DNA from: Oscillospiraceae bacterium
Lineage (GTDB): Bacteria > Bacillota > Clostridia > Oscillospirales > Oscillospiraceae
Direction of reading: 5' to 3'
NCBI GenBank assembly: GCA_031261745.1
Contig: JAISJC010000115.1
Location: forward strand, 1-32,932
DNA length: 32,932 nt
Shown here: positions 16,728 to 25,067 of the stretch, piece by piece
Layout: each line of letters opens with the position of its first letter
Numbering within the stretch: the stretch's first letter is position 1
Notes under the pieces: generated by a model
Seen by the model: only the letters and a program-made list of their open reading frames with translations
The model's database searches: none
Told to the model about the DNA's origin: nothing
Program-made: the position numbers and the translations under genes

Positions 16728-17410
16728 ATATTATCGTCACGTCAGGCGGCACTTCCGAGAAAATCGACGCCGTCCGCGCCATAACAAACACCTCAACCGG
16801 CAGGCTCGGCTGCGCAATCGCGGAAAAATTCGCCGCGCTCGCGGACGTTGACCGCGTGTTCTACGTCCACGGAGAGAAAGCCGCAAAACCCTTGGGGGAC
16901 AAGATTATCCGCGTCCCCGCACCGGACACCGCGGCGTTGGAAGCAGAGCTGCGCCGCCTCGCGGCGGAGAACGAAATTCACGCCGTCGTCCACGCAATGG
17001 CGGTGAGCGACTACCGCGTCGCGAAAGTCACGAACGAGCGGTTTGAGGAACTCGACAGGGCAAAAAAAATCAGCTCGAACGAGCCGCAGCTTGTGGTTTT
17101 TATGGAGAAAACGCCTAAAATCATCGCGCTTCTGCGCGGCCTCGCGCCACAGGCCGCAATCGTCGGATTCAAGCTCTTGGACGGCGTGAGCGAAACGGAG
17201 CTTTTGGACGCCGCCGCCGGCGTTTTGGAGAAAAATGATTGCGATTTCGTGCTTGCCAACGACGCGCGGGGGATTACCGAGGACGGACACCGCGCGATTC
17301 TGCTGCGGCGCGGGCGCGAAATCGCGGGCCGGTTCGCCACGAAAGCGGAGATTGCGGACGGCATTGCCGCCGCCGTCCTGCAAAAACTTGCGGAGAGGGT
17401 GCAATTATGA
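16724..17410 (+). CDS. coaB: Phosphopantothenate-cysteine ligase CoaB (monofunctional)
   Basis: This 228-residue protein joins 4'-phosphopantothenate to cysteine with NTP activation. It shows the nucleotide-binding start VTSGGTSEKID, the NTSTGRLG loop, AMAVSDYR, the Lys-containing KKISS segment, GFKLLDG and the LANDA motif. It lacks the N-terminal flavin decarboxylase domain of the usual CoaBC fusion; that activity is encoded separately by the next gene. Such split forms occur in streptococci and enterococci. Both ends overlap neighbours by ATGA, so coaX, coaB and coaC are likely made together. Confidence 0.93.
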   Translation: MNIIVTSGGTSEKIDAVRAITNTSTGRLGCAIAEKFAALADVDRVFYVHGEKAAKPLGDKIIRVPAPDTAALEAELRRLAAENEIHAVVHAMAVSDYRVAKVTNERFEELDRAKKISSNEPQLVVFMEKTPKIIALLRGLAPQAAIVGFKLLDGVSETELLDAAAGVLEKNDCDFVLANDARGITEDGHRAILLRRGREIAGRFATKAEIADGIAAAVLQKLAERVQL

Positions 17411-17943
17411 AAAATATCGTTCTCGGCGTGACGGGCAGCATCGCGGTGTACAAGGCCGCCGAGCTGGCGAACCGTTTCACAAAGCTCGGACACCGTGTTG
17501 ACGTGATTATGACTCGCGCCGCGCGCGAATTTATCACGCCGCTGACATTCCAAACGCTCACAAAAACGAAGGTCAATTACGAGATGTTCGACGAAATCGC
17601 GTTTGAGGACGTGCGCCACATCTCCCTCGCGAAGCGCGCCGATGTGCTGCTTATCGCACCGGCGACGGCGAACATCATCGGCAAAGTCGCGAACGGCATC
17701 GCCGACGATTTTCTGTCCACCGTCGTGATGGCGGCGCAGAATAAGCCCGTCGTAATCTGCCCCGCGATGAACACCGCGATGTACGAAAACCCGATCACGC
17801 AGGGCAATATCGCGAAGCTCGCGGCCCTCGGCTACATTTTCGTCGAGCCGCGCGAGGCTCAACTCGCCTGCGGCGACGTCGGGCGCGGCGCGCTCGCGGA
17901 TCTCGCCGACATTGAGGAACGCGTCCTTGAATTGCTGGCGTAG
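17407..17943 (+). CDS. coaC: Phosphopantothenoylcysteine decarboxylase CoaC (monofunctional)
   Basis: This 178-residue flavoprotein decarboxylates 4'-phosphopantothenoylcysteine to 4'-phosphopantetheine. It has the FMN-binding start (VLGVTGSIAVYKA), the catalytic His in RHISL (H71), the APATAN motif (85-90), PAMNTAM (119-125) and the substrate-clamp Cys in ACGDVGRGA (C155). A longer frame opens upstream at 17239, but it lies inside coaB, and the ATG at 17407 overlaps the coaB stop (ATGA) and matches the family start. This is the last gene of the operon, with a strong terminator 12 nt after the stop. Confidence 0.94.
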   Translation: MKNIVLGVTGSIAVYKAAELANRFTKLGHRVDVIMTRAAREFITPLTFQTLTKTKVNYEMFDEIAFEDVRHISLAKRADVLLIAPATANIIGKVANGIADDFLSTVVMAAQNKPVVICPAMNTAMYENPITQGNIAKLAALGYIFVEPREAQLACGDVGRGALADLADIEERVLELLA

Positions 17944-17955
17944 TTTCAGACAGTA

Positions 17956-17994
17956 AACAGCCGCCGCCCTTTTTGGGCGGCGGCTGTTGTTTTG
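17956..17994. terminator. Strong terminator, probably bidirectional
   Basis: A 14-bp GC-rich stem (17956-17969 with 17975-17988) with a TTTTT loop is followed by GTTTTGT. It lies between the convergent coaC (+) and the ABC gene (-) and can serve both; in the reverse direction the stem is followed by TTTACTGT. Confidence 0.9.
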
Positions 17995-18005
17995 TAATCG
18001 GTGGC

Positions 18006-20102
18006 TTACGACGCCTCGACGTCCTCAAACTGACTGTTGTAGAGGTCTGCGTAGAAACCTTTCGCCGCGAGCAGCTCCTCGTGGGTACCCTGCTCAACAA
18101 TGTCGCCGTCGCGCATACAAAGAATCAAATCCGCGTTGCGAATCGTGGACAGACGATGCGCGATAATGAAGCTCGTGCGGCCCTCCAAGAGGTTATCCAT
18201 CGCGCGCTGAATCAAAATCTCCGTGCGCGTATCAACGGAGCTTGTCGCCTCGTCAAGAATCAGGATTTTCGAGTCCGCGAGGATCGCGCGCGCGATCGTG
18301 AGCAGCTGCTTCTGACCCTGCGAGATGTTCGTGGATTCCTCGTTGAGAACCATCTCGTAGCCCTCCGGCAGGGTGCGCACGAAGTGGTCAACCTGCGCGG
18401 CTTTTGCCGCCGCAATGACTTCCTCGTCCGTCGCGTCGAGCTTTCCGTAGCGAATATTTTCCATTATCGTGTCGTTATAGAGCCACGTGTCTTGCAGAAC
18501 CATTCCGAATTCCTTGCGCAAATCGCGGCGGGCGTAGTTCGTGATGTCGCGCCCGTCAACGAGGATTCTGCCGCTCTGAATGTCGTGGAAGCGCATAAGG
18601 AGCTTAACCATCGTAGTCTTGCCCGCGCCCGTCGGCCCGACGATAGCGACCTTTTGACCGGCCTTAATCGTCGCGGAGAAGTCGTGGATAACGGGTTCGC
18701 CGGATTTTTTCTTCTTGATCTCCTGCTCTTCCTCCTCGGCACCTGCGAGCTTCTTGACCTTTTTCTTGTCGTCACCGAAGCCGGGGAAACCGCCGGGACC
18801 TCCCGGAGAACCTCCGGGGAAGCCGCCGGGCGCGCCTTTTTTGCCCTTCTTCGCCATCTTCGCTTCCATTTTTTCCTGCATCTTCTTGAACATCGCCTCA
18901 GGTCCCTCTTCGTCCTCGTCCTTTTCGATATACTCATACGCGAAGCGGACGTGCTCAAAGGTGACGTCGCCGTTTATCGGGTCTTTTTCGATGTCGTAGA
19001 TGGTGTTGATGTCCAGCTCGTCGGACTCGTCAATGAACGCGAACACGCGCTCCGCCGCCGCGGCGGTGGATTGCAGCTGGCTGGAAATGTTCGCAAGCTG
19101 CGTAATCGGCTGCGTAAAGCTGCGGATATAGGTGATGAACGCCTGAATGTCGCCGACGTTGATAACGCCCTTGGAAATCAGGAGCGCGCCGTACATACAA
19201 ACCACGACGTATCCGAGGTTTCCGATGAAGTTCATCATCGGCATCATCAGACCCGTGAGGAACTGCGCTTTCCAGGCCGTGTTGTACAGCTTGTCGTTCT
19301 GCTCGTTAAACTCGCGCATTGCGCGCTGTTCCGCGTTAAACGCCTTGATTACGGTGTGACCGGAGAAAATCTCTTCGACCGCGCCGTTGACAGTTCCGAG
19401 GAGCTTTTGCTGCGCGCGGAAGTATTTCTGCGAAACCTTAACCATAAACAGCGTGCAGAGCGCGCTGCCGGGTATCATAAGCAGCGCGACGAGCGTCAGC
19501 TGCCAGGAGATTGTAATCATCAGCGAGAGCGATACAATCAGCGTTACGACGGTCGTAATCGCCTGCGTGATGCTCTGCGTGAGGTTCTGGCTCATCGTGT
19601 CAACGTCGTTCGTGATGCGCGAGAGAACCTCGCCGTGGCTCATACTGTGGAAGAAACCGACGGGCAGCTTGTTGATCTTGATCATAATCGTGTTGCGCAG
19701 GTTATACGCGATTTTTGTCGTGACCGTCGTCATCGTATACCCTTGGAAGAACGAAATCAACAAACTGAAAATATAGAAGCCGAGCATCAGGAAAATCGTC
19801 TGATCGATAATGCCGTAATCGAACTCGCCGACGCCGCCGGCCGCGCGTTCCATAACGGCGCGCGAGACCTCGTTTGTGACGTTCGCGAGGATTTTCGGCA
19901 CGAATTGCGTCAGAACCGTGGACAGCATAGACGCTAAAACCACGAGAATAATACGAACCTTGAAAGGCGCGAGGAAAATCATCAGTTTCTTGAAGCCGGT
20001 TTTGAAGTCCTTCGGCTTCTCGCCGTTTAACATTGCCATTCCGGGGCCGCCGCCGCCGGGACCGCGCTGCGGACGCTGGGGGGCTTTTTCAGCTGCACTC
20101 AT
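18006..20102 (-). CDS. ABC exporter half-transporter with catalytic ATP site and Gly-rich insertion
   Basis: This 698-residue type IV (ABCB-like) half-transporter has a Gly/Pro-rich N-terminus (10-25), six membrane helices (about 45-345) and a C-terminal nucleotide-binding domain. The domain has Walker A GPTGAGKT (489-496), signature SQGQK, Walker B ILILDE with E618 and switch His H649, so its consensus site looks active. Residues about 393-468, between the first strand of the domain and the usual beta strand before Walker A, are an insertion. It is acidic, then Lys-rich, then built of GGFPGG/GGPGGFPG repeats, then acidic and Lys-rich again. This is unusual for the family. The start ATG shares one base with the stop of its partner gene (TAATG), with AAGGAGG upstream. 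It should form a heterodimer with that partner; drug or lipid export is likely, substrate unknown. Confidence 0.93.
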   Translation of the reverse strand: MSAAEKAPQRPQRGPGGGGPGMAMLNGEKPKDFKTGFKKLMIFLAPFKVRIILVVLASMLSTVLTQFVPKILANVTNEVSRAVMERAAGGVGEFDYGIIDQTIFLMLGFYIFSLLISFFQGYTMTTVTTKIAYNLRNTIMIKINKLPVGFFHSMSHGEVLSRITNDVDTMSQNLTQSITQAITTVVTLIVSLSLMITISWQLTLVALLMIPGSALCTLFMVKVSQKYFRAQQKLLGTVNGAVEEIFSGHTVIKAFNAEQRAMREFNEQNDKLYNTAWKAQFLTGLMMPMMNFIGNLGYVVVCMYGALLISKGVINVGDIQAFITYIRSFTQPITQLANISSQLQSTAAAAERVFAFIDESDELDINTIYDIEKDPINGDVTFEHVRFAYEYIEKDEDEEGPEAMFKKMQEKMEAKMAKKGKKGAPGGFPGGSPGGPGGFPGFGDDKKKVKKLAGAEEEEQEIKKKKSGEPVIHDFSATIKAGQKVAIVGPTGAGKTTMVKLLMRFHDIQSGRILVDGRDITNYARRDLRKEFGMVLQDTWLYNDTIMENIRYGKLDATDEEVIAAAKAAQVDHFVRTLPEGYEMVLNEESTNISQGQKQLLTIARAILADSKILILDEATSSVDTRTEILIQRAMDNLLEGRTSFIIAHRLSTIRNADLILCMRDGDIVEQGTHEELLAAKGFYADLYNSQFEDVEAS

Positions 20103-22339
20103 TATGCCAATTCCTCCTTTGAAAGCTGTGATTCGGCAATCTCACGGTAGGCTTCGCAGGTTTTCAGAAGCTCCGAGTGAGTGCCTTTCCCGACGATTTT
20201 GCCCGCGTCCAGCACGATGATCTGCTGCGCGTACATAATCGTGGAAATACGCTGCGCAACGACAAGCGTCGTGGCGTTATTCGTGTATCCGCGCAGAGCG
20301 CGGCGGAGTGAAGAATCGGTCTTGTAGTCCAGCGCGGAGAAAGAGTCGTCGAAGATATAGACGGGCGGGTTTTTCACGAGCGCGCGCGCAATCGACAGCC
20401 GCTGACGCTGACCGCCGGATACGTTGTCGCCGCCCTGCGCAATCTCCGTCGCGAGTCCGTCCTTGTCGGCGTACACAAAGCTCTCCGCCTGGGCGACTTC
20501 AATCGCCTTGCGGAACTGCTCGTCAGTCGCGTCCTCTTTACCGAACGAGAGGTTGGACGCGATATCGCCGGAGAACAGGATGCCTTTTTGCGGCACGTAG
20601 CCGATGTTTTCGCGCAGCTCAATAACGGACAGGTCGCGAATATCAACGCCGTCAAGCGTAATTTTGCCGTCTGTCACGTCGTAGAAGCGGGGGAGCAGGT
20701 TAATCAGCGTGGATTTACCGGAGCCTGTTGAGCCGATAAACGCCGTCATCTCGCCGATTTTCGCCGTAAAGCTGATGTTTTCAAGCACGGAGGCCTCGGC
20801 GTTCGGATATTTGAAAGTCACGTTGTCGAAAATGACCTCGCCCTTCGCCTTGCCGCTGAGCGTCCGGATTTCGTTGGCGGGTTTGTCCTGAATCTCGGTG
20901 TCCTTGTCCAGAACTTCGGCGATACGGCGGGCGGAGACGAGCGACTGAGGAATCATAATGAACATCATACCGATCATCGTAAACGCCTGAACCGTCATCA
21001 TAACGTACTGCGAGAACGCCATCATCTTACCGACTTCGAGGCTGCCGGAATCGACGAGCCGCGCGCCGAGGAAGAGAATCGTAAGCGACGTCAAACCGTT
21101 TACAAGACCCATCAAAGGCTGCATAAACTGCATTATGCGCTGAACGTAGAGGTTCGTGTTCTTGATGTTTCCGTTGGCTTCGTCAAAGCGCGCGATTTCA
21201 CGCGCCTCGTTGCCGAACGCGCGGATAACGAGCATACCGGTCAGACTCTCACGCGTGACAAGGTTCAGCTTGTCGGTGAGTTTCTGCATAATCTGGAACT
21301 TCGGCATAACCTTGCTGAACATAAAGAACTGCATTCCGAGCAGGAGAATAACCGTAACGGCGATCGTCCAGCTCAGGTCTCTTGATGTCTGCAACGCCTT
21401 GACGACGCCCGACACGCCCATAATCGGCGCGGAGAGTATCATACGCAACGCCATCATCGCGACCTGCTGAACGCGCGAAACGTCGTTCGTACATCGCGTT
21501 ATCAGCGTAGCCGTGGAGAAATGGTCGAATTCGGCGGGGGAGTACGTCTGAACCTTCGCGAAAACGTCGTGGCGCAGGTTGCGGCCGATTCCGGTCGAAA
21601 TCTTCGCGGAGAGGAAACCGTTTCCGATGGTAATCGCCATACCGCCGAGCGTAATCGACAGCATAATGATACCGATTTTCAGAATGGTTTTCTGCTGAAT
21701 CGCGTTCATTTCCGCGCCAAGCTCACGGTAGAACAGCCGCGTGAGCGTGGAGCCGATTTCCGTCTGCATTGTCGGCGGCACGGACGCGGGGTCAAACGGC
21801 TTTGTCGGGTCCTCTGTGTCGGGCGGGAGCTGCACGGAGAATAAATCCTTGCCGTACAGTTCAGCCTGCGCGTTCACGCCGGCAATCTTGCTGATGTTCG
21901 TCAGCTTGTCGGGCGCGACGCCGGGATTTTCCGTTGCGGTGAGAATGCCGAAACGCGTGGAGATTTCGACGGCGGCGATGCCGTAGATTTGCCCAGGGCG
22001 AACGAGGGGGTCGCCGGAAAACTTCAAAACGTAGTCGCCATTGGAAATGCTCGGAAAGTCTTTTCTGAGTTCTGCTGTGCTGCCGCCCTCAGGGGAGTAA
22101 ACGGCGGTGAAGATTTCCGCGTCGGCTTCCGTCATAAACGACGTAACGAACGCGAGCGCGTCTGCGGACAGGGCGCGCGGCACGGGTTCCTCGATACCTC
22201 CGCGCATAATGCCTGTGTCAACCATATTGCCCATATATTGCGGCAACTGCAAATCTAGCAGTTGCTGCGCAAACAGCAGGGCAATCGACACAACGGCCAT
22301 TAGGAGATAGGGCTTGAAGTATTTAAGGATCAGCTTCAA
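20102..22339 (-). CDS. ABC exporter half-transporter with degenerate ATP site and large outer loop
   Basis: This 745-residue partner half-transporter starts with TTG at 22339, with AAGAGG 8 nt upstream and no earlier ATG. The first helix (about 12-30) is followed by some 180 residues that are mostly hydrophilic (about 35-215), likely an extracytoplasmic domain between helices 1 and 2. The nucleotide domain has Walker A GSTGSGKST (536-544) and a canonical signature SGGQRQ. Its Walker B has Asp at the catalytic Glu position (IFDDS, D665) and the switch His is Gln (Q696), the usual marks of the degenerate half of asymmetric heterodimers such as LmrCD, BmrCD and TM287/288. It is cotranscribed downstream of marR. 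Confidence 0.93.
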   Translation of the reverse strand: MKLILKYFKPYLLMAVVSIALLFAQQLLDLQLPQYMGNMVDTGIMRGGIEEPVPRALSADALAFVTSFMTEADAEIFTAVYSPEGGSTAELRKDFPSISNGDYVLKFSGDPLVRPGQIYGIAAVEISTRFGILTATENPGVAPDKLTNISKIAGVNAQAELYGKDLFSVQLPPDTEDPTKPFDPASVPPTMQTEIGSTLTRLFYRELGAEMNAIQQKTILKIGIIMLSITLGGMAITIGNGFLSAKISTGIGRNLRHDVFAKVQTYSPAEFDHFSTATLITRCTNDVSRVQQVAMMALRMILSAPIMGVSGVVKALQTSRDLSWTIAVTVILLLGMQFFMFSKVMPKFQIMQKLTDKLNLVTRESLTGMLVIRAFGNEAREIARFDEANGNIKNTNLYVQRIMQFMQPLMGLVNGLTSLTILFLGARLVDSGSLEVGKMMAFSQYVMMTVQAFTMIGMMFIMIPQSLVSARRIAEVLDKDTEIQDKPANEIRTLSGKAKGEVIFDNVTFKYPNAEASVLENISFTAKIGEMTAFIGSTGSGKSTLINLLPRFYDVTDGKITLDGVDIRDLSVIELRENIGYVPQKGILFSGDIASNLSFGKEDATDEQFRKAIEVAQAESFVYADKDGLATEIAQGGDNVSGGQRQRLSIARALVKNPPVYIFDDSFSALDYKTDSSLRRALRGYTNNATTLVVAQRISTIMYAQQIIVLDAGKIVGKGTHSELLKTCEAYREIAESQLSKEELA

Positions 22340-22522
22340 TAAAATAACCTCTTTCTTAATCCCGGGAGTGACCGCGTTTCCTACTCGCGGCGTCCCCGTT
22401 ATTTACATATTAATGGATTCCCGCCGGGTGCCATCTGCGGCAAAGCTCCGTCGGAAGGAGCATCGCGCGTCTGCGGAGCTGCTCCCTTAACATCCGTATT
22501 GCGCGCCTGATTACAAAGCCGT
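22340..22522 (-). other. Intergenic leader between marR and the ABC genes
   Basis: These 183 nt hold no gene that I trust. GCTCC/GGAGC elements at 22445-22449, 22457-22462, 22475-22479 and 22480-22485 can pair in more than one way, so an attenuator-like leader is possible. There is no clear terminator with a T tract, so marR and the ABC genes may form one transcript. Confidence 0.35.
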
Positions 22523-23113
22523 TCACTCGTCCTCGCCTTTGTCCTCTTCGGCTTCGGGAAGCGCGGCATTCGTTGCCGCAGGGTTCCAGTACGGCGTTCC
22601 GACAAACGGATTCATACCGAAATAGGGACTTGAGAATGCGTTGAAGTACGTCTGCGTCGCGTCAGGTTCGCCTTCGAGCCTCTTGTCGATCCAGTCAATG
22701 AGCTTTTTCAGCGTGGCGCGCAGGTTTTCGCGCTCGGTGTCGGAAAGCGACTCAAAGACCTTTTCGGAGGAACTGCGGCTGTCGTCCGCCTCCTGCGAAG
22801 CTGCGACGCCGGCCTCCGTAAGCCGGATAATCATCGCGCGCTTGTCCTCCTGGGACGGCGTGCGCGTAATCATTCCGGATTTTTCGAGCTTCACAAGAAG
22901 CTCGCCGAGGGACTGGTTGCGCATATCCAGGAGATACGCGAGCTGCTTCTGGGAAATTTCGGGCTGCATTTTCAGAATTGACAGAACGCGTCCCTGCCCG
23001 CGGTGCGGGCTGCCCATCGGTCCGTACTCGCGAAAACGGATAACTTCAAGGCGGTGCATCAGAAGCTCCGCGCGGAAAAACAATTCAAGTAAGCCTTCTT
23101 TGTTCTCCTCCAT
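22523..23113 (-). CDS. MarR-family transcriptional regulator of the ABC exporter
   Basis: This 196-residue winged-helix protein has the MarR layout: an N-terminal helix for dimerisation (about 5-25), RGQGRVLSIL, QKQLAYLLDMRNQSLGELLVKLEKSGMI (recognition helix region, about 55-83), the wing with DKRAMIIRLTEAG (about 89-101) and C-terminal dimerisation helices. An extra tail of about 45 residues (NAFSSPYFGMNPFVGTPYW... then Glu-rich) goes beyond the usual length. A GGGG site lies about 9 nt before the ATG. It is the first gene of the operon and probably represses it; two operator-like palindromes lie at its promoter and start codon. The inducer is probably a substrate of the transporter. Confidence 0.92.
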   Translation of the reverse strand: MEENKEGLLELFFRAELLMHRLEVIRFREYGPMGSPHRGQGRVLSILKMQPEISQKQLAYLLDMRNQSLGELLVKLEKSGMITRTPSQEDKRAMIIRLTEAGVAASQEADDSRSSSEKVFESLSDTERENLRATLKKLIDWIDKRLEGEPDATQTYFNAFSSPYFGMNPFVGTPYWNPAATNAALPEAEEDKGEDE

Positions 23114-23155
23114 ATCAAGGTACCCCTTTCACGAAATTATTAATGTACCTTGGTA
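23113..23155. promoter_or_regulatory. Pair of MarR operator-like sites
   Basis: TACCTTGGTA (23146-23155) and TATCAAGGTA (23113-23122) share the palindromic form TAYCnnGGTA. Their CAAGGTAC/GTACCTTG cores (23116-23123, 23145-23152) lie in inverted orientation with 29 nt between starts. One covers the predicted transcription start, the other the marR start codon, as expected for autorepression. Confidence 0.6.
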
Positions 23156-23183
23156 TTTTAAGTCTAATTATTGCATTTGTCAA
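23155..23183 (-). promoter_or_regulatory. Predicted promoter of the marR-ABC operon
   Basis: On the minus strand TTGACA (23183-23178) and TAAAAT (23160-23155) are separated by 17 nt, a near-consensus sigma-A promoter. The start of transcription would be near 23148, inside the first operator-like site. Confidence 0.8.
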
Positions 23184-23226
23184 TAGTTATTTACTGTAAA
23201 GCTGATATTTATTTTTTACGCGCAAA

Positions 23227-23254
23227 ACGAAACGCCCCAAACGGGGCGTTTCGT
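23227..23254 (-). terminator. Terminator after the SbmA-like ABC gene
   Basis: A 12-bp stem (23227-23238 with 23243-23254, ACGAAACGCCCC and its complement) lies 25 nt beyond the stop. Read on the minus strand it is followed by TTTGCGCG, a short T tract. It separates this operon from marR. Confidence 0.8.
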
Positions 23255-23279
23255 CCATAATATTTGCAATAGGAGGAGG

Positions 23280-25019
23280 TTATCTCTCTTGGAATTCGTA
23301 GTTGCCTTCCGGCACTTTTTCCGCGAAGAGAAGACGCTTGTGGAACTTTTCGAGCGAAGAACGGTGACCGATCGAGATAATCGTCGTCTCTACCATACGC
23401 TCTAACAGCATCGTGTAGAGTTCTTCTTCCGAAGGTTCGTCCATAGAAGCGGTCGCTTCGTCGAAGAACAGGTAGTCCGGGTTGTACAGCATCGCGCGGG
23501 CAATACCGACGCGCTGTTGCTCACCGCCGGAGAGCATCATATTCCAGTGACCGACTTCGTCGAGACGATCGACGAGACCCGGCATACCGACATCGATGAA
23601 CGCCTGCTTGATGTCCTCACGCTTGTAGGTGTCGGCCGGCATCGGGTAGGAGACGGCTTCTACAAGAGTACCGATCGGGAAGTACGGGTTCTGCGGGAGA
23701 ACGATAACGCGCTTGTTCTTCGGAAGCGTAACGGTTCCCTTACCATACGGCCAAATCTGGGCGAGAACACGGAAGAGTGTGGTCTTACCTGCACCGGTGC
23801 GGCCCTTGATGAGGATTTTCTCACCGTGTTTGAGCTGGACGTCTTTGGCAACGATTTGCAGCTTGCCTGTCGGCAGGTAAACTTGCAGATCCTTGATGTC
23901 GATTTCGTCCTTGTCGCCGTCTTTGAAGCGAAGCTCAGAGGTACGGAGGACTTCGATGGTCTTCTCATAGTTGATGTTGAACGCGTAGAGACGGTCGATA
24001 ACGGCGACGTACGCGGCCAGACCGGCGTATGAGGTCTGGAACCACTTAAAGCCGTTAACAACGCTCTGGAACGCGGTCGCGATCTGGTTAAACGTACCAT
24101 AAGAGGGGATAGCGTTGTAGAAGAAGTACGCAGGTCCGAGGAGCAGTGTGAACATCATCGCGTCAACATATTGCAGCGCGCCGGTTGTGATACCGATTTT
24201 CAGGTTTCTTCCCATTGAGCGGAAAGTGTTCACAACGGAATCGCCGAAGATTTGCATCAGGCGGGAATGTTCGACTTCTTCACCGCGCAGAAGCGCGATT
24301 TGCTCGGAAGACTCACGGAAACGAACGAGCGAGAAGCGGAAGTTCGCGTCGTACATTTGCTGGTTGTAGGTCAGTCGTGACAACGGCTTACCAATGATGT
24401 GCGTAACGAGGGTCGTGATTGCCGCCCAGACGATGGACAGGACGATGAAGTAACCGGGGAAGCTCCAATCGCGGCCGCCGAGGATCATCGGGATGGAGTT
24501 GGACAGTTGCCAGAGCATCTGAGTGTATGTAACGAGCGAAACGATGTTCTGAACAAAGGAGAACGAGTACATCCAGGTGCTGCCGATGAATCCGCCGATG
24601 TCGTCTGTGATACGCTGATCCGGGTTATCCGTTTCGTTGCCGGACAGTTGCATCTTATAGTGGTTGCTGTTCTCCATCCAAAGACGGAGGTAGCGGGCGG
24701 TCATCCAACGACGCCAGCGAATGGCGATCCAGCTCTGAATATAGCCGTTGAACGAACCGGAGAGCAGCATCGCCGCGCCGACGAGCAGGAAGACGAAGAT
24801 TTGCTGACGCCAGAGGTTCGAGTTGTAGTTCGTGAAGCAGTTCTGCCAGTCACGATTCCACAGAACCATACGAACGCCGACGAATGTCGTCAGGAACATC
24901 ATTCCGATGTTGATTGCGAGAAGCAGGATACTGCCGATTGACTCCTCGGAACCCACCCAGTAAGGAACAGCCATCTTTACGATACGCTTGAATACCTCAC
25001 CTAATTTTTGTTTTTTCAT
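23280..25019 (-). CDS. SbmA/BacA/YddA-type ABC transporter (permease fused to ATPase)
   Basis: This 579-residue protein has an ABC_membrane_2 domain (about 30-345; WNRDWQNCF at 54-62, DNPDQRITDDI at 131-141) fused to an ATP-binding domain with Walker A GRTGAGKTT (406-414), LSGGEQQR (496-503), Walker B LFFDE (517-521) and switch His H552. This is the COG4178 group that includes YddA, mycobacterial Rv1819c (vitamin B12 and peptide uptake) and peroxisomal ABCD proteins; the proton-driven SbmA/BacA share only the membrane part. Full-length members act as homodimers. GGAGGA lies about 11 nt before the ATG. It is the second gene after the duplicated surface protein (48 nt gap), so import of a bound hydrophilic molecule is a reasonable guess. 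Substrate unknown. Confidence 0.92.
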   Translation of the reverse strand: MKKQKLGEVFKRIVKMAVPYWVGSEESIGSILLLAINIGMMFLTTFVGVRMVLWNRDWQNCFTNYNSNLWRQQIFVFLLVGAAMLLSGSFNGYIQSWIAIRWRRWMTARYLRLWMENSNHYKMQLSGNETDNPDQRITDDIGGFIGSTWMYSFSFVQNIVSLVTYTQMLWQLSNSIPMILGGRDWSFPGYFIVLSIVWAAITTLVTHIIGKPLSRLTYNQQMYDANFRFSLVRFRESSEQIALLRGEEVEHSRLMQIFGDSVVNTFRSMGRNLKIGITTGALQYVDAMMFTLLLGPAYFFYNAIPSYGTFNQIATAFQSVVNGFKWFQTSYAGLAAYVAVIDRLYAFNINYEKTIEVLRTSELRFKDGDKDEIDIKDLQVYLPTGKLQIVAKDVQLKHGEKILIKGRTGAGKTTLFRVLAQIWPYGKGTVTLPKNKRVIVLPQNPYFPIGTLVEAVSYPMPADTYKREDIKQAFIDVGMPGLVDRLDEVGHWNMMLSGGEQQRVGIARAMLYNPDYLFFDEATASMDEPSEEELYTMLLERMVETTIISIGHRSSLEKFHKRLLFAEKVPEGNYEFQER

Positions 25020-25067
25020 ACCGAATTATTCCTCCAATAAGTTTAAGTAGAGTATCTGATGGCGGTA

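Noticed and set aside
17239..17406. N-terminal extension of CoaC that might suggest a fusion
   Set aside because: The extension is coaB sequence read in another frame; the ATGA overlap at 17407 gives the family start.
17973..19937. A 654-codon open frame on the + strand
   Set aside because: It lies antisense to the clear ABC transporter gene. The product is Arg/Asp/Val-rich without domains, as expected for a shadow of GC-rich coding DNA.
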